This document shows, in pieces, positions 9,799 through 19,416 of a stretch of DNA of 64,000 bases; position 1 is the first letter of the stretch, and every line of letters begins with the position of its first letter. Under the pieces are notes generated by a model that saw nothing but the letters and a program-made list of their open reading frames with translations, did not search any database and was not told where the DNA came from. The DNA lies in assembly GCF_002777855.1 (NCBI RefSeq), contig NZ_MEIK01000029.1, positions 219,879 through 283,878 of the forward strand. The letters run 5' to 3'. Made by a program: the position numbers and the translations under genes. The DNA comes from Snodgrassella alvi (GTDB lineage Bacteria; Pseudomonadota; Gammaproteobacteria; Burkholderiales; Neisseriaceae).

Positions 9799-11925
9799 TT
9801 AGTTTTCAATAAAATTTTTAATTAACTTAGGATATTCATTAAAATATTGGAGGGCAAATTGATATACTTGCGGTTTAATTTTTTTACGATTTTCTTTCCA
9901 ATACTGAATTGTACCACATTGCCATCCTCCCGGTCCCCCAAATGAAAATCGGACTTGTTTTAGATTCTGAGGTAATTGTTGGTTTATTAAACATTGCATT
10001 ATTTGATGATCAAAAAGTGCAGAATGTTTAATTCTTCCCAAATATGTTTGTTCATATCTAAGAGGAGAAATACAAACTTGAAAAATTGCTGCTTTTGCAA
10101 CTTCGGTATTGATATAATTTTTTTGCAAACCATAAACGGATTTATTTTTTTTCCATTTTTCAATTGTACTTAACACACCTTTCTGAAAAATAGAAATTTT
10201 TTGGAGATATTGTTCAATATAAATACTTTTTTTATCATCCTTTAAACAAGGATAAATATCTTTCTCATCTCTCTTATAACCTATGGTAGTTTCATGATCT
10301 GCTGAATGTAAGTTTTCTAAAATATTTACACAATTTTGATATAATTTTTTTTCGGATATAGAAGAAAAAATATTAAAAAAAGCAGCTTTCATTGGACCAT
10401 TTTTATAAAGTCTTCCTGAAGCAGTTTGTCCAAATAACCCATAATAGAATCCATATATTTTACTTTCGATACCCATATGTGAACGAAATTTACTCAATGC
10501 CAATTGAATTGAGCCACTCCAACCTAAATCTATTATCGCTATTTTTTTATTTACTTCAAATAACCCTTCTTGTTTGAAATATTCTATGGATTCTGTATAT
10601 TCTTCTTCAAATTTTTTTAACAAAATAGAAGTTAATTCTTTTTGTATAAATATTTTTAATTTGTCAATTTTTTTAAAATCAAAAGCATTTTTGATTGAAC
10701 CAAATTTCTGAACAAAATTAGTATTTAAGATATCTTGCGCATCGATTCCTAAACGATTAAAATATGTTATATAAGTATCGGTATGTTGTAAAGATTCATT
10801 CACTATTGAAGTCAAAGAGTCACTTGAAAGTTTTCCATTTTGTTTAAGTTCTATGTAATATGTAGGAAAGCGTAAGACTTTTCTTGAAAGATAGAGATAG
10901 CTGGAAGTTGTATTACATTCTTTATCTAAATCTAGTAATTGCCATACTTTTTGAATTAATTGTGCATCTCTTGCACAAAAATAAATGTGGTTGATTTCAT
11001 TTTTTTTAATATGTTTTTTTAACCATGAAGTATAACTATATAAAATTAAAGCTCCAAGTGTTTCCCCTAAACCATTCCAGAATGAATCTTCATTAAACTC
11101 TTTCAAAGAGTAGATACCATTAGTTAAATGATACACCTTATTCATTAATGAAAAAGGGACTACTTCTTGACAAAGCTGTGCACCTAATCTTCTTTGTCCT
11201 AAAAATCGCTTATAATGATAAGTATTTATATGAAATTTTCTAGGTTGTATAACATCTGCAACTTTATTATCGCCTATATGCAATATTTTATAGCCTGTAT
11301 TGTTTTCTAAAACATATTTCCAAATTCTTCCACTATGTTTTGATGATAATAAGTCAGATGAGACATATAATTCGTCATATAAGTTTAAATGATTCTTTTC
11401 AAGAAGAGTTTCAATAAATTGTTTAGATAAATAAATATCAGAAACAAATATAATTTTTTTTCCAAGCTTTTTTAATTCTAAAATTAGTTTTTTATTATCT
11501 TCTATACTGATATTGCTATCTATCTCGGCTACTAGCTCTAGCTTTTTTGCTTTATTTAGTAAACTTGTATTATATTTATATGTATCAAAAAGATAGTCAT
11601 AAATCTCATCTAATGTCACTTCATCTCTATTTTTCTGACGATGCAAAATATCTCGTATTTGTGCTTCTGCTAGGAGTCTATTTCTAGCAAAATCTTTTAA
11701 ATTACTATTATTCACTTGGAGCTGATTTTCTACGTAAGCGAATAAGTCAATAGGACATTCGAATAATCGAGTTAAAAGCGTATCAAAAATATCAAAAGAT
11801 ATTACTTCAAAGTCATTAGATTTTTCTAAAACATTATTAATATATGTTTGATCAATTTTTTGTAAATTTTGCTCATAGTATTGTTGCGCAGAGGTAAGAA
11901 TAGATTGAAAGTCGGTTGAATTCAT
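9799..11925 (-). CDS. HAD-domain glycan-biosynthesis protein (COG5610-like)
   Basis: 708-residue two-part protein. Residues about 35-245 form a HAD-like hydrolase domain: SFDIFDTLLTR (motif I), a cap rich in helices, KIIFVSDIYLS (motif II) and HIGDNKVADVIQPRK (motif IV). The remainder contains IYFCARDAQLIQKVW, YLSRKVLRFPT and KKIAIIDLGWSGSIQLAL. This layout fits the predicted HAD hydrolases (COG5610) often found inside polysaccharide loci. The C-terminal part may be a transferase of its own, but I cannot assign it. It heads the minus-strand trio 11925 to 7974. AT-rich. Substrate unknown. Confidence 0.7.
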   Translation of the reverse strand: MNSTDFQSILTSAQQYYEQNLQKIDQTYINNVLEKSNDFEVISFDIFDTLLTRLFECPIDLFAYVENQLQVNNSNLKDFARNRLLAEAQIRDILHRQKNRDEVTLDEIYDYLFDTYKYNTSLLNKAKKLELVAEIDSNISIEDNKKLILELKKLGKKIIFVSDIYLSKQFIETLLEKNHLNLYDELYVSSDLLSSKHSGRIWKYVLENNTGYKILHIGDNKVADVIQPRKFHINTYHYKRFLGQRRLGAQLCQEVVPFSLMNKVYHLTNGIYSLKEFNEDSFWNGLGETLGALILYSYTSWLKKHIKKNEINHIYFCARDAQLIQKVWQLLDLDKECNTTSSYLYLSRKVLRFPTYYIELKQNGKLSSDSLTSIVNESLQHTDTYITYFNRLGIDAQDILNTNFVQKFGSIKNAFDFKKIDKLKIFIQKELTSILLKKFEEEYTESIEYFKQEGLFEVNKKIAIIDLGWSGSIQLALSKFRSHMGIESKIYGFYYGLFGQTASGRLYKNGPMKAAFFNIFSSISEKKLYQNCVNILENLHSADHETTIGYKRDEKDIYPCLKDDKKSIYIEQYLQKISIFQKGVLSTIEKWKKNKSVYGLQKNYINTEVAKAAIFQVCISPLRYEQTYLGRIKHSALFDHQIMQCLINQQLPQNLKQVRFSFGGPGGWQCGTIQYWKENRKKIKPQVYQFALQYFNEYPKLIKNFIEN

Positions 11926-12137
11926 AATGCGTCACACCAAAAACCTAATAATCATGATAACAATATTTCACAATTTTTGCTTACTTATTACTTTGCGTCA
12001 GAAAAATTGCTAGTTGTAAAATTTATTTAAATCAATTTTTTAGTATAACTTTTTACGAGCAAATTGTATATAAAAAATCATATAAAACAAAAAATTTATA
12101 GGTATTTGTTATATTTTAATAGTTTACCTTATTAAGC

Positions 12138-13136
12138 TTAAGAGTAAAGGATTTGTTCTATCCAGTTTTTGAAACTATATTTTTGGAATATTTCTGCTTT
12201 TATTGGTTTAAAAGGTTCTTTTAGAAAATCTTTAATATCATTATGTGTTTTATCTTCCCATATATATATATTTTCTGGATGATAGAAATCATAATTTTTA
12301 ACATATGTATTTGTTGTAATTAATTTTTTTTGATAATAAAGAGCTTCAAAATGACGAAAAGAAAGACCATGATGTCCTCCAACTACAAAGTCGACCAGTA
12401 TATCTGATGAATTCACATTTTTTAAATTTTCAAAATAATTAATTCGGTTTTCTTTGCCAAAAATGATATGCTTAGATTGATAGCAATTAATATCTTTTCT
12501 TTTGCTTGTAGGGATAATAAACTTCGTTTTTATTCCATTGGCGGTAAGATTTGTTATGCATTGCTCAATTGCTTGTACGCGACAAGTTTGATGATCTCCA
12601 ATATAATAAGCCTGCATCACATCATTTTTTATATTTTGGGGCGTAAGCATATCAAAATAAAAATTTGTAGTCTTATGTAGATGGTATTTTTTATATTCTT
12701 TATTTATTATATCTGTATGATCGAATATATAGAACTTATCAAATAAATGTATAAGATTTATTACCGGAAATCTTTTAAGTCCATCCCATTGATATCCTAT
12801 AAATTTAATTTTGGTTTGCTGTTTTAACATTTCTAAAACACTTTTAGGGTATAAATCTGGTCGGATAACAATAGTGTAATCATATTGTTTGTTTCCAATT
12901 AGTAATTCTGCTTTATTTAAACATTGTTTCGCTTTTAATTTTTCTTTGTAATTATTGTTACGTAAGGCATGCTTAATAAAAAAATTGGATATTCGGTCTT
13001 TGATGCTTGCATATTCAAAATTTAATATGCTATCCACACGAAATACTTCATACCCATGAAATTGCAAATTTTTTGCAATTAAGTCTACGATACCATTACT
13101 TGGTGGCATGGCTAATAAAATAGTTTTATTTCTCAT
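12138..13136 (-). CDS. Putative GT-B-like glycan transferase, paralogue 2
   Basis: 332 residues and clearly homologous over the full length to the proteins at 6841 and 15628. Shared blocks: TILLAMPPSNG, VIRPDLYP, GYQWDGLKRFP, FYIFDHTD, NFYFDM, AYYIGDHQTCR, GLSFRHFEALYYQKKLITTN, YDFYHPENIYIW and KYSFKNWI. The VNPIHHGLSF block of the other two is replaced here by VVGGHHGLSF, a change close to the presumed donor site that may alter specificity. Very AT-rich. It is separated from the 708-residue gene by about 210 bp and appears monocistronic. Confidence 0.6.
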   Translation of the reverse strand: MRNKTILLAMPPSNGIVDLIAKNLQFHGYEVFRVDSILNFEYASIKDRISNFFIKHALRNNNYKEKLKAKQCLNKAELLIGNKQYDYTIVIRPDLYPKSVLEMLKQQTKIKFIGYQWDGLKRFPVINLIHLFDKFYIFDHTDIINKEYKKYHLHKTTNFYFDMLTPQNIKNDVMQAYYIGDHQTCRVQAIEQCITNLTANGIKTKFIIPTSKRKDINCYQSKHIIFGKENRINYFENLKNVNSSDILVDFVVGGHHGLSFRHFEALYYQKKLITTNTYVKNYDFYHPENIYIWEDKTHNDIKDFLKEPFKPIKAEIFQKYSFKNWIEQILYS

Positions 13137-13610
13137 GAAACAAATTTAAACTAGAATTTTTGGCAATTTGAAACTAATTATTTTAAGTGTAGTGTTTTTT
13201 TTAATCAATATTGCGAGATTATTTGGTATTAAATTTTATTTAGAAAGTTTTAATTGATTACTAGCCATTGCCTATTTCTTAAGAATAGGTATGTTTGTTT
13301 ATAATTAAATTCATTACTATCTAATATAGATGTTTTCTTAATTTTAATATGAACTAATCAATATTTTTTATTATCAATAAATATGAATCTTTTTAAACTT
13401 TCCATGCAAGATTTTTTTGTTTTGGTAGAATATACTTAGTTATGATTGATGTGATGATTTAGGCTAGATAGGATAATTAGCTTGGATAATTGCTTGCGGT
13501 GTTTAATATTTTAAAAATTTTTGTATTTGAAAGATTTTGATTAATACAATGTATTAATGATCTATATTAAACTTATATAACATTTATGTTTTGATTGTTC
13601 TAGGTAACGA
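13137..13610. other. AT-rich intergenic region upstream of msbA
   Basis: 474 bp between divergent genes. No protein-coding stretch is evident. It carries a perfect palindrome at 13540-13558 and presumably holds the promoters of msbA and of the minus-strand gene. The abrupt change in base composition at msbA marks the right edge of the AT-rich glycan island. Confidence 0.5.
13540..13558. promoter_or_regulatory. Perfect 19-bp palindrome upstream of msbA
   Basis: ATTAATACA-A-TGTATTAAT, 9-bp arms around one base, 52 bp before the msbA start. No T-run follows, so it is not a terminator. A symmetric DNA-binding site for a dimeric regulator is the simplest reading, but AT-richness makes chance possible. 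Confidence 0.35.
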
Positions 13611-15392
13611 ATGAAAAAAAGTAAAGAAACCAATGCCTATTCACCGAAGAATCTGTATAAGAGGTTGTTCCCCTATATGCGGGGACTTGTAAAGTATTTC
13701 TTTATCTCTGTGCTGGCTATGGTTGTGGTAGGGGTAACAGGGCCTCTGTTTGCTTATTTGTTGAAACCAATCATCGATAATGGATTCGTCGAAAAAAACA
13801 TGGAAGCCATGAAATGGGTTCCATTTGAAATTGTCGGTTTATTTATTTTTCGTGGTATTGCTAATTATATTAATGAATACACTAGTGCATATATTTCGAA
13901 TCAGATGGTTCAGGTAATTCAGAGGGATTTGTTTGCCAAAATGATGATGCTTCCAATCGGCTACTATCAGGAAAATAGCCGTGGGCGTATGATGTCACGG
14001 ATTACGAATGACGCCAAAGGGATTACTGCAGCCGGTTTTGATGTGATTACTGTGTTTGCTAAAGACGGTGTTACCGTTCTTGGTTTATTAATCTGGTTGT
14101 TTTATCTTGATTGGCAACTTACGTTAATTACTTTTGTGACCATTCCTTTGATTGCGTGGTGTGTAAGGATTATTAATAAACGCATCCGTCGATTGGTTAC
14201 ACGAAGTCAAAATGATCTTGGTCAGGTGATGCAGATTTTGTCTGAATCCATTGATGGTACTCGAGTGGTACGTATCTATGGCGGTCAAAATTATGAACAG
14301 AATCGTTTGGAAAAGACTAATAAAGCATTACGAAGCCTTGCAGTAAGACGCCAGTCTTATACTTCTATAGGCAGTGCTGTGACGCAATTATTAATTGCAA
14401 CTTCTTTATCGATTATTTTGTATGTTGCTGCTAAAAGAGCCAGTCATGCAGGATTTACTGCCGGTGATTTTATGTCTTTTCTATCAGCTATGCTGATGAT
14501 GTTTGATCCATTAAAGCGAATTACTAATATGTCTAGTGTGTTGCAGACAGGTTTGATGGCTGCAGATAGTGTTTTCCATTTTCTGGACGAGCCTGAAGAA
14601 AAAGATCTTGGGGTAAAACAGCTTGTTTCACCGATAGGTGATATAACTTTTAATAATGTAACATTACGTTACGGTGAAGCAAATAAAAACGCGATTGATC
14701 ATTTAAGTCTGACGATTAAACAGGGTAGTGTTGTTGCGTTAGTAGGAGAGTCAGGCTGCGGTAAAACATCTACTGTTAATTTGATTCCTAGGTTTTATGA
14801 TGTGACTAGTGGTCAATTAACTATTGGTGGAGTTAATGTAGAAGATTTTGAGCTGAAAAGTCTTCGCTCTCAGATGGCACTGGTAAGTCAGGATGTGGTT
14901 TTGTTTAATGATACTATAGCCAATAATATTACTTATGGATGTCCTGAGGCTTCAGAGGCTGATATTATTCAGGCGGCAAAGGCCGCTAATGCTTGGTCTT
15001 TTATTAGTAATATGCCTGAAGGTTTACAAACTCAAGTAGGTGATCAGGGGATGAAACTTTCTGGAGGTCAGAGACAGAGACTAGCCATTGCGCGTGCACT
15101 GTTAAAAGATGCGCCTATTTTAATTCTGGATGAGGCTACTAGTGCACTGGATACAGAATCTGAAAGGCTGGTTCAATCAGCTCTGGAAACTTTGATGAAA
15201 AATCGGACTACAATTGTTATTGCTCATAGGCTTTCAACTATTGAAACTGCTGACAATATTGTGGTGATGCATCAGGGTAGAATTGTTGAGCAAGGTAAAC
15301 ATAAGGATTTGTTAGCCAAAAATGGTCGTTATGCAGTGCTACACCGTATGCAGTTTGGTGAAAACAGAAGTTCAGCAGATGTTAACATTTAG
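13611..15392 (+). CDS. msbA: Lipid A export ABC transporter MsbA
   Basis: 593-residue half-transporter that flips lipid A-core across the inner membrane. The N-terminal six-helix exporter domain (residues about 20-310) includes PIGYYQENSRGRMMSRITNDA. The ATPase domain has Walker A GESGCGKT (about residue 382), Q-loop ALVSQDV, signature LSGGQRQRLAIARAL, Walker B ILILDEATSALD and H-loop IVIAHRLST. The sequence is typical of MsbA and other lipid exporters. An AGGTAA ribosome site precedes the ATG. Its position among LOS transferases supports the assignment. Confidence 0.93.
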   Translation: MKKSKETNAYSPKNLYKRLFPYMRGLVKYFFISVLAMVVVGVTGPLFAYLLKPIIDNGFVEKNMEAMKWVPFEIVGLFIFRGIANYINEYTSAYISNQMVQVIQRDLFAKMMMLPIGYYQENSRGRMMSRITNDAKGITAAGFDVITVFAKDGVTVLGLLIWLFYLDWQLTLITFVTIPLIAWCVRIINKRIRRLVTRSQNDLGQVMQILSESIDGTRVVRIYGGQNYEQNRLEKTNKALRSLAVRRQSYTSIGSAVTQLLIATSLSIILYVAAKRASHAGFTAGDFMSFLSAMLMMFDPLKRITNMSSVLQTGLMAADSVFHFLDEPEEKDLGVKQLVSPIGDITFNNVTLRYGEANKNAIDHLSLTIKQGSVVALVGESGCGKTSTVNLIPRFYDVTSGQLTIGGVNVEDFELKSLRSQMALVSQDVVLFNDTIANNITYGCPEASEADIIQAAKAANAWSFISNMPEGLQTQVGDQGMKLSGGQRQRLAIARALLKDAPILILDEATSALDTESERLVQSALETLMKNRTTIVIAHRLSTIETADNIVVMHQGRIVEQGKHKDLLAKNGRYAVLHRMQFGENRSSADVNI

Positions 15393-15503
15393 TTATTGTA
15401 AATAATTGATTTTCATGTTTTATTTTGATATTACTAATTTTTCAAATGTTGTTTATTGAATTTTTAATGATTAAACTGTACTGATTTTTTGATAATAGTT
15501 CTT

Positions 15504-15562
15504 ATATACAAAATACAAGATACGGTTTTTAAAAGATTTACGTATCTGTATTTTGTATTTCA
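15504..15562. terminator. Hairpin between convergent msbA and downstream gene
   Basis: Arms at 15506-15524 and 15541-15558 (ATACAAAATACA... / ...TATTTTGTAT) pair over about 18 bp with one bulged base around a 16-nt loop. It lies between the convergent msbA and the minus-strand gene ending at 15628, as expected for a shared bidirectional terminator. Confidence 0.6.
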
Positions 15563-15627
15563 ATCCTTTCATTTTCAATTAAGCATGTAAGGTTTTAGCC
15601 TAGCTATATTGGGCAGTAGCTTCAATG

Positions 15628-16701
15628 TTATATAACTGATATTTCTTTGTAAGGTGAATCGTCCAGAATATTTTTTATCCAATTGGCAAAACTGTATTTC
15701 GATATGATATCAGGATGAATGCTGATTAATGGTCTGACTAAAAAATCACTTAATTGCTGCAAGTCTTTTTCTTCTGTCCAGATAAAAATGTTATCAGGAT
15801 GGTAAAAATCATAATTCTTTATATATGAATTATTAGTAATTAATTTTTTCCTATAGTACAAGGCTTCAAATACTCTAAATGATAAGCCATTGTGTATTGG
15901 GTTAACGATATCTATAAGTATGTCAGCCTTATTAACGTGCTTTAAATTGTCTTCAAAAGAAATATTTTGAGCAATTAAACATATGTTTTGTTCTGTATAT
16001 TGGACTGCTTTGCTTGCTTCGGACGGGCGCAATTTGATATTGAAATCTAAATTCACGCCATTTTCTATCAGTGCTTTTGCACAGGTTTGAAGGGCTTTTG
16101 TTCTGTTGTCAACATGTAAGCCTACAAAGTAGGCAATGAGCCCTTTATGGGGTACTGGTTGTGGATGGTACATGTCAAAATAAAAATTACTCATCCCTTT
16201 CAAATGAAATTGGCTATATTCCGGATTATTTACATCTAAAGGATCAAATACAAAAAAACGATCGAACAAATTTATTGTTGGAATGGTTTTGGGAAAGCGT
16301 TTGATACCATTCCACTGATAGCCTATAAATTTCTTTTTTGTATGGCTTTTCAGAAGCTCTAATGTTGCGATGGAAAACAGATCCGGACGTATAACCAGTG
16401 TATAGTCATAATTATAATTTCCTAGTGTTTTCTGGGTGTTCTCATATAGTTCCTGATGATAGATTTGTTCTTTCAGTTCAGCTTTATAGGTGAAGTCGAA
16501 CAAAAATATTTTTCGGATAGTATTAATGATATGCGTTTTCAGACTGGGATAATGAAAATTAGCTTCAATCTTTTTTTTCAGTGTTTCTGAAGTACTGTCA
16601 ATAAAGATAACTTTGTAATTATGATATTCTAGATGATTTTTGATGGCACAGGCGAAGTCGCTATAGCTCGACATAGCTAGAATAATAGTTTGTTGCGGCA
16701 T
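15628..16701 (-). CDS. Putative GT-B-like glycan transferase, paralogue 3
   Basis: 357 residues and the longest of the three paralogues (others at 6841 and 12138). Shared segments: TIILAMSSYSD, VIRPDLFS, GYQWNGIKRFP, FFVFDPLDV, NFYFDMYHP, AYFVGLHVDNR, DILIDIVNPIHNGLSFRVFE, YDFYHPDNIFIW and KYSFANWI. Base composition is less AT-rich than in the other two copies, so it may be the resident gene from which the others diverged, or one acquired separately. Predicted glycan transferase by fold-like layout and neighbourhood only. Confidence 0.6.
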   Translation of the reverse strand: MPQQTIILAMSSYSDFACAIKNHLEYHNYKVIFIDSTSETLKKKIEANFHYPSLKTHIINTIRKIFLFDFTYKAELKEQIYHQELYENTQKTLGNYNYDYTLVIRPDLFSIATLELLKSHTKKKFIGYQWNGIKRFPKTIPTINLFDRFFVFDPLDVNNPEYSQFHLKGMSNFYFDMYHPQPVPHKGLIAYFVGLHVDNRTKALQTCAKALIENGVNLDFNIKLRPSEASKAVQYTEQNICLIAQNISFEDNLKHVNKADILIDIVNPIHNGLSFRVFEALYYRKKLITNNSYIKNYDFYHPDNIFIWTEEKDLQQLSDFLVRPLISIHPDIISKYSFANWIKNILDDSPYKEISVI

Positions 16702-16898
16702 TGTTAAATTACTTTTGGAGAGTTGTGGTTTTAAATTGTTGTGAATCTGATAGGGGTTATTGGTTAAGTTAGATTCGTATTTTAGCAGTATATGTTGGTT
16801 TCAGTGGTTTTAAGAGAAACAATATCTGTGAATTGTTTTGTGGTTTTTGGTTATAATTTATGAATAAATTATGATTTAGTTGGTATGGTGTTGAATAA

Positions 16899-17750
16899 AT
16901 GCTCAAAACCTTTTTAATAAATCTGGATAGACGTTCAGATAGGTTAATTTACGTTAAACGGCAATTGGGGAATTTGGGGATTGATTTCGAACGAATCAGT
17001 GCTGTTGATGGTAATTGTTTAACGGATGAGCAGAAAGTATTTTTAAATCAGCCAAGATTTGCCTTGGAGTGTAAACGTAAGGCTGTTAACGGAGAGTTTG
17101 GCTGTGCTTTATCTCATCGAGCCGTCTGGCAGCGGATGGTGGCTGAGAGTATTCCTTTTGCTTTAGTGCTGGAAGATGATGTTCAGTTGAGCTCTGAGCT
17201 GGTTTCTTTAATTGCTGAAGAAAAAAATTATCATTCATTTGATTTTTTGAATCTGACTTTGAAGCGCCCATATTATGATATTGATGCTGTGGAAATTAAA
17301 AAATCACTTTCCCAAAAACACCTTATTCGTCCAGCATTTTGGCAAGTGATAAAGCGTAAAGCTTGGCGAATGATGGAGGTCAAGGCAATTGTTAAGTGGA
17401 AAATTTATCGTTTACATGCTTTGCATAATGGGATGATTGCCTGTGAATGTGATTTTGCTCCCTCTTTAGCTTGTTGTTATATTGTTTCTTTGCAAGGGGC
17501 AAAACAAATGCTTTTGGCCAGTGATAATCTTTTTTATCCGATCGATAAAGTTTGGCATTATTGTGGTGGTTTGTTAAAAGAGGGATTTCTGGCTGAACCA
17601 TTGGCATTTCAGTCACTGGATTCTGATATTCCTCATCGAGTGCGCTTTAAATTGACATTTTGGCAAAAATTTATAAGATTTTTTGTGAAGGGGCGACATT
17701 GGCGACGCAGACTGGATGTAATACGCATGTATGGTTGGTCGCGGTTATAA
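16899..17750 (+). CDS. Family 25 LOS glycosyltransferase
   Basis: 283-residue GT25 enzyme (LgtB/LgtE-like, LOS outer-core galactosyltransferases in Neisseria and Haemophilus). Motifs: TFLINLDRRSDRL at the N-terminus, FERISAVDG, GEFGCALSHRAVWQRM, and FALVLEDDV with the DxD metal site around residue 91. YIVSLQGAKQML and PIDKVWHY follow in the second half. The C-terminal tail is basic, fitting peripheral membrane attachment. First gene of a four-gene operon running to 20430. Confidence 0.88.
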   Translation: MLKTFLINLDRRSDRLIYVKRQLGNLGIDFERISAVDGNCLTDEQKVFLNQPRFALECKRKAVNGEFGCALSHRAVWQRMVAESIPFALVLEDDVQLSSELVSLIAEEKNYHSFDFLNLTLKRPYYDIDAVEIKKSLSQKHLIRPAFWQVIKRKAWRMMEVKAIVKWKIYRLHALHNGMIACECDFAPSLACCYIVSLQGAKQMLLASDNLFYPIDKVWHYCGGLLKEGFLAEPLAFQSLDSDIPHRVRFKLTFWQKFIRFFVKGRHWRRRLDVIRMYGWSRL

Positions 17751-17766
17751 TTAATCTCGTTCATGT

Positions 17767-18576
17767 TTGAGAATATTAATAATGGTTAAACTGGGTAGGG
17801 AATATGCTTGGCGTGCGAAGAATCGTCGGGTTGTGGTACCGCTAGCTGAAGTGGTAACGGAAGAGATGAAAGCTTCTGTTGCTGATGGGGTGACAGTGGT
17901 GGCTTATCATACGGATGATGAGTTTTATACGCATGAAGCGAAACGGATGTGTGCCTCTGCTGAGCGTTTAAATATCAAAGTTAAAATTACAACGATTTCC
18001 AGTAAGGGGGGATGGGAAGCTAATACTTCTTTTAAGTCGAACTATTTGATGCATGAGCGCGATTTGGTGAGTGGTCCGATGTTGTATGTCGATGTGGATG
18101 CGGTTTTCCATGTTTCACCGTTGAAATATTTGGCTGGTCTGGATTGTGATATAGCTGTTTATTATGATTTGGGTGATGGTCATTTAGTTTCTGCTACTTT
18201 ATTTTTTCAGGATACAGCTGCTGCCAGACATTTATTGGCCGAATGGAACCGTCAGTGTATTGCTCAGCCGACAATATGGGATCAAGAGGTATTACAATCT
18301 GTAATTGCGGCAGACCAAGCTTCTGCACATCCTCGCTATAAAGTTGCTCATTTGCCAGTGGGCTTTTGCTGGATTTTTGATCGTGAGGATAATTTACTCG
18401 CCCCCAAACAACGGGTTTATATAGAGCAGTTGCAGGCCGCGCGGGTGGTTCATGAAAATCTGCGAACCAATGGAAAATTGTTTTCTATTCGAAAAAGTAA
18501 GGTACAGCGCCGGATGGATAGGATTCTTGAAATTGAGAATATTTTGTTTCCAAACCGACTTGATGGTTCATTGTAA
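17767..18576 (+). CDS. Putative nucleotide-diphospho-sugar transferase
   Basis: About 269 residues. The N-terminal strand RILIMVKLG, the GGWEANTSFKSNYL segment, MLYVDVDAVF (a DxD-type motif near residue 118), and WDQEVLQSVI in the second half suggest a GT-A glycosyltransferase of the nucleotide-diphospho-sugar transferase type. The start is ambiguous. TTG at 17767 gives the complete first beta strand; the ATG at 17782 is an alternative. An overlapping ATG at 17763 runs into a stop after eight codons. Lies 16 bp after the GT25 gene and 25 bp before the next. Confidence 0.7.
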   Translation: MRILIMVKLGREYAWRAKNRRVVVPLAEVVTEEMKASVADGVTVVAYHTDDEFYTHEAKRMCASAERLNIKVKITTISSKGGWEANTSFKSNYLMHERDLVSGPMLYVDVDAVFHVSPLKYLAGLDCDIAVYYDLGDGHLVSATLFFQDTAAARHLLAEWNRQCIAQPTIWDQEVLQSVIAADQASAHPRYKVAHLPVGFCWIFDREDNLLAPKQRVYIEQLQAARVVHENLRTNGKLFSIRKSKVQRRMDRILEIENILFPNRLDGSL

Positions 18577-18601
18577 TAAATATCTGTAATGAAAGTAACA
18601 G

Positions 18602-19405
18602 ATGATTTCTGCTTTAGTAATTAATCTGGAACATTCTGCCGAGCGACTGAGATTCCAGCGTCAGCAGCTAACTCATTTACAGATTCCCATGCGGCGTCTG
18701 GATGCGGTGAGTACGAAAGATATATTATCTGATCAGTATGAGCATCAGGCAAATGGTTGGGAGCGTAAATTACGTCCGGCAGAATTAGCCTGTTTTTTGA
18801 GCCATAAAGCAGCCTGGCAATTTGTTTTGGAAACTGGTCAGCCTTGGTTAATTCTTGAAGATGATGCGTTGCTTTCACATAAAACGGCTGAACTTTTGAC
18901 AACTATATCTTCTACGACTTGTGAGTTAGATTATGTGAATCTGGAAACTAGGCACCGGAGAAAGTGGCTGGATCGAAAAAGCTTGGCTTTGATTGCGGGT
19001 TATGAATTGCGGCGTTTATATCAGGATCGAACAGGTGCTGCTGCTTATGTTTTATTTCCATCAGGAGCACGTAAGCTGGTAAACAGAGCACAGTTTGCGG
19101 CTCCGGCATTGGCTGACGCTTTTTTATGCCGGTCCTATGACTTAAATGGCTGGCAGGTTTATCCGGCTGCTGCCATTCAACTGGATCAATGTGCTAATTA
19201 TGGTTTGAACCCTCCTGTTTCTTTTGTTTCAACGATAACACCTGAAAATAATGTTAAACCACAGGCTAACCATTTTTATCATTATTTATGTTTTAAATAC
19301 CGTCGGCTGGCAGCGCAGTTACGTATGGGCTGTCGTCAGCTGTCTGTATCAAGATGTGCGCAACGACTAATGGTACCTATTATACAAAGTGATTTTGAAG
19401 AATAA
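18602..19405 (+). CDS. Family 25 LOS glycosyltransferase
   Basis: 267-residue second GT25 enzyme of the operon. It shows ALVINLEHSAERL, MRRLDAV, LRPAELACFLSHKAAWQFVL and PWLILEDDALLS (DxD region around residue 85). GAAAYVLFPSGARKLV follows near residue 147. It is only distantly similar to the GT25 at 16899, so it likely adds a different sugar or linkage. Lies 25 bp after the preceding gene and just ahead of the GT2 gene. Confidence 0.85.
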   Translation: MISALVINLEHSAERLRFQRQQLTHLQIPMRRLDAVSTKDILSDQYEHQANGWERKLRPAELACFLSHKAAWQFVLETGQPWLILEDDALLSHKTAELLTTISSTTCELDYVNLETRHRRKWLDRKSLALIAGYELRRLYQDRTGAAAYVLFPSGARKLVNRAQFAAPALADAFLCRSYDLNGWQVYPAAAIQLDQCANYGLNPPVSFVSTITPENNVKPQANHFYHYLCFKYRRLAAQLRMGCRQLSVSRCAQRLMVPIIQSDFEE

Positions 19406-19416
19406 GTTTGTGGGAG

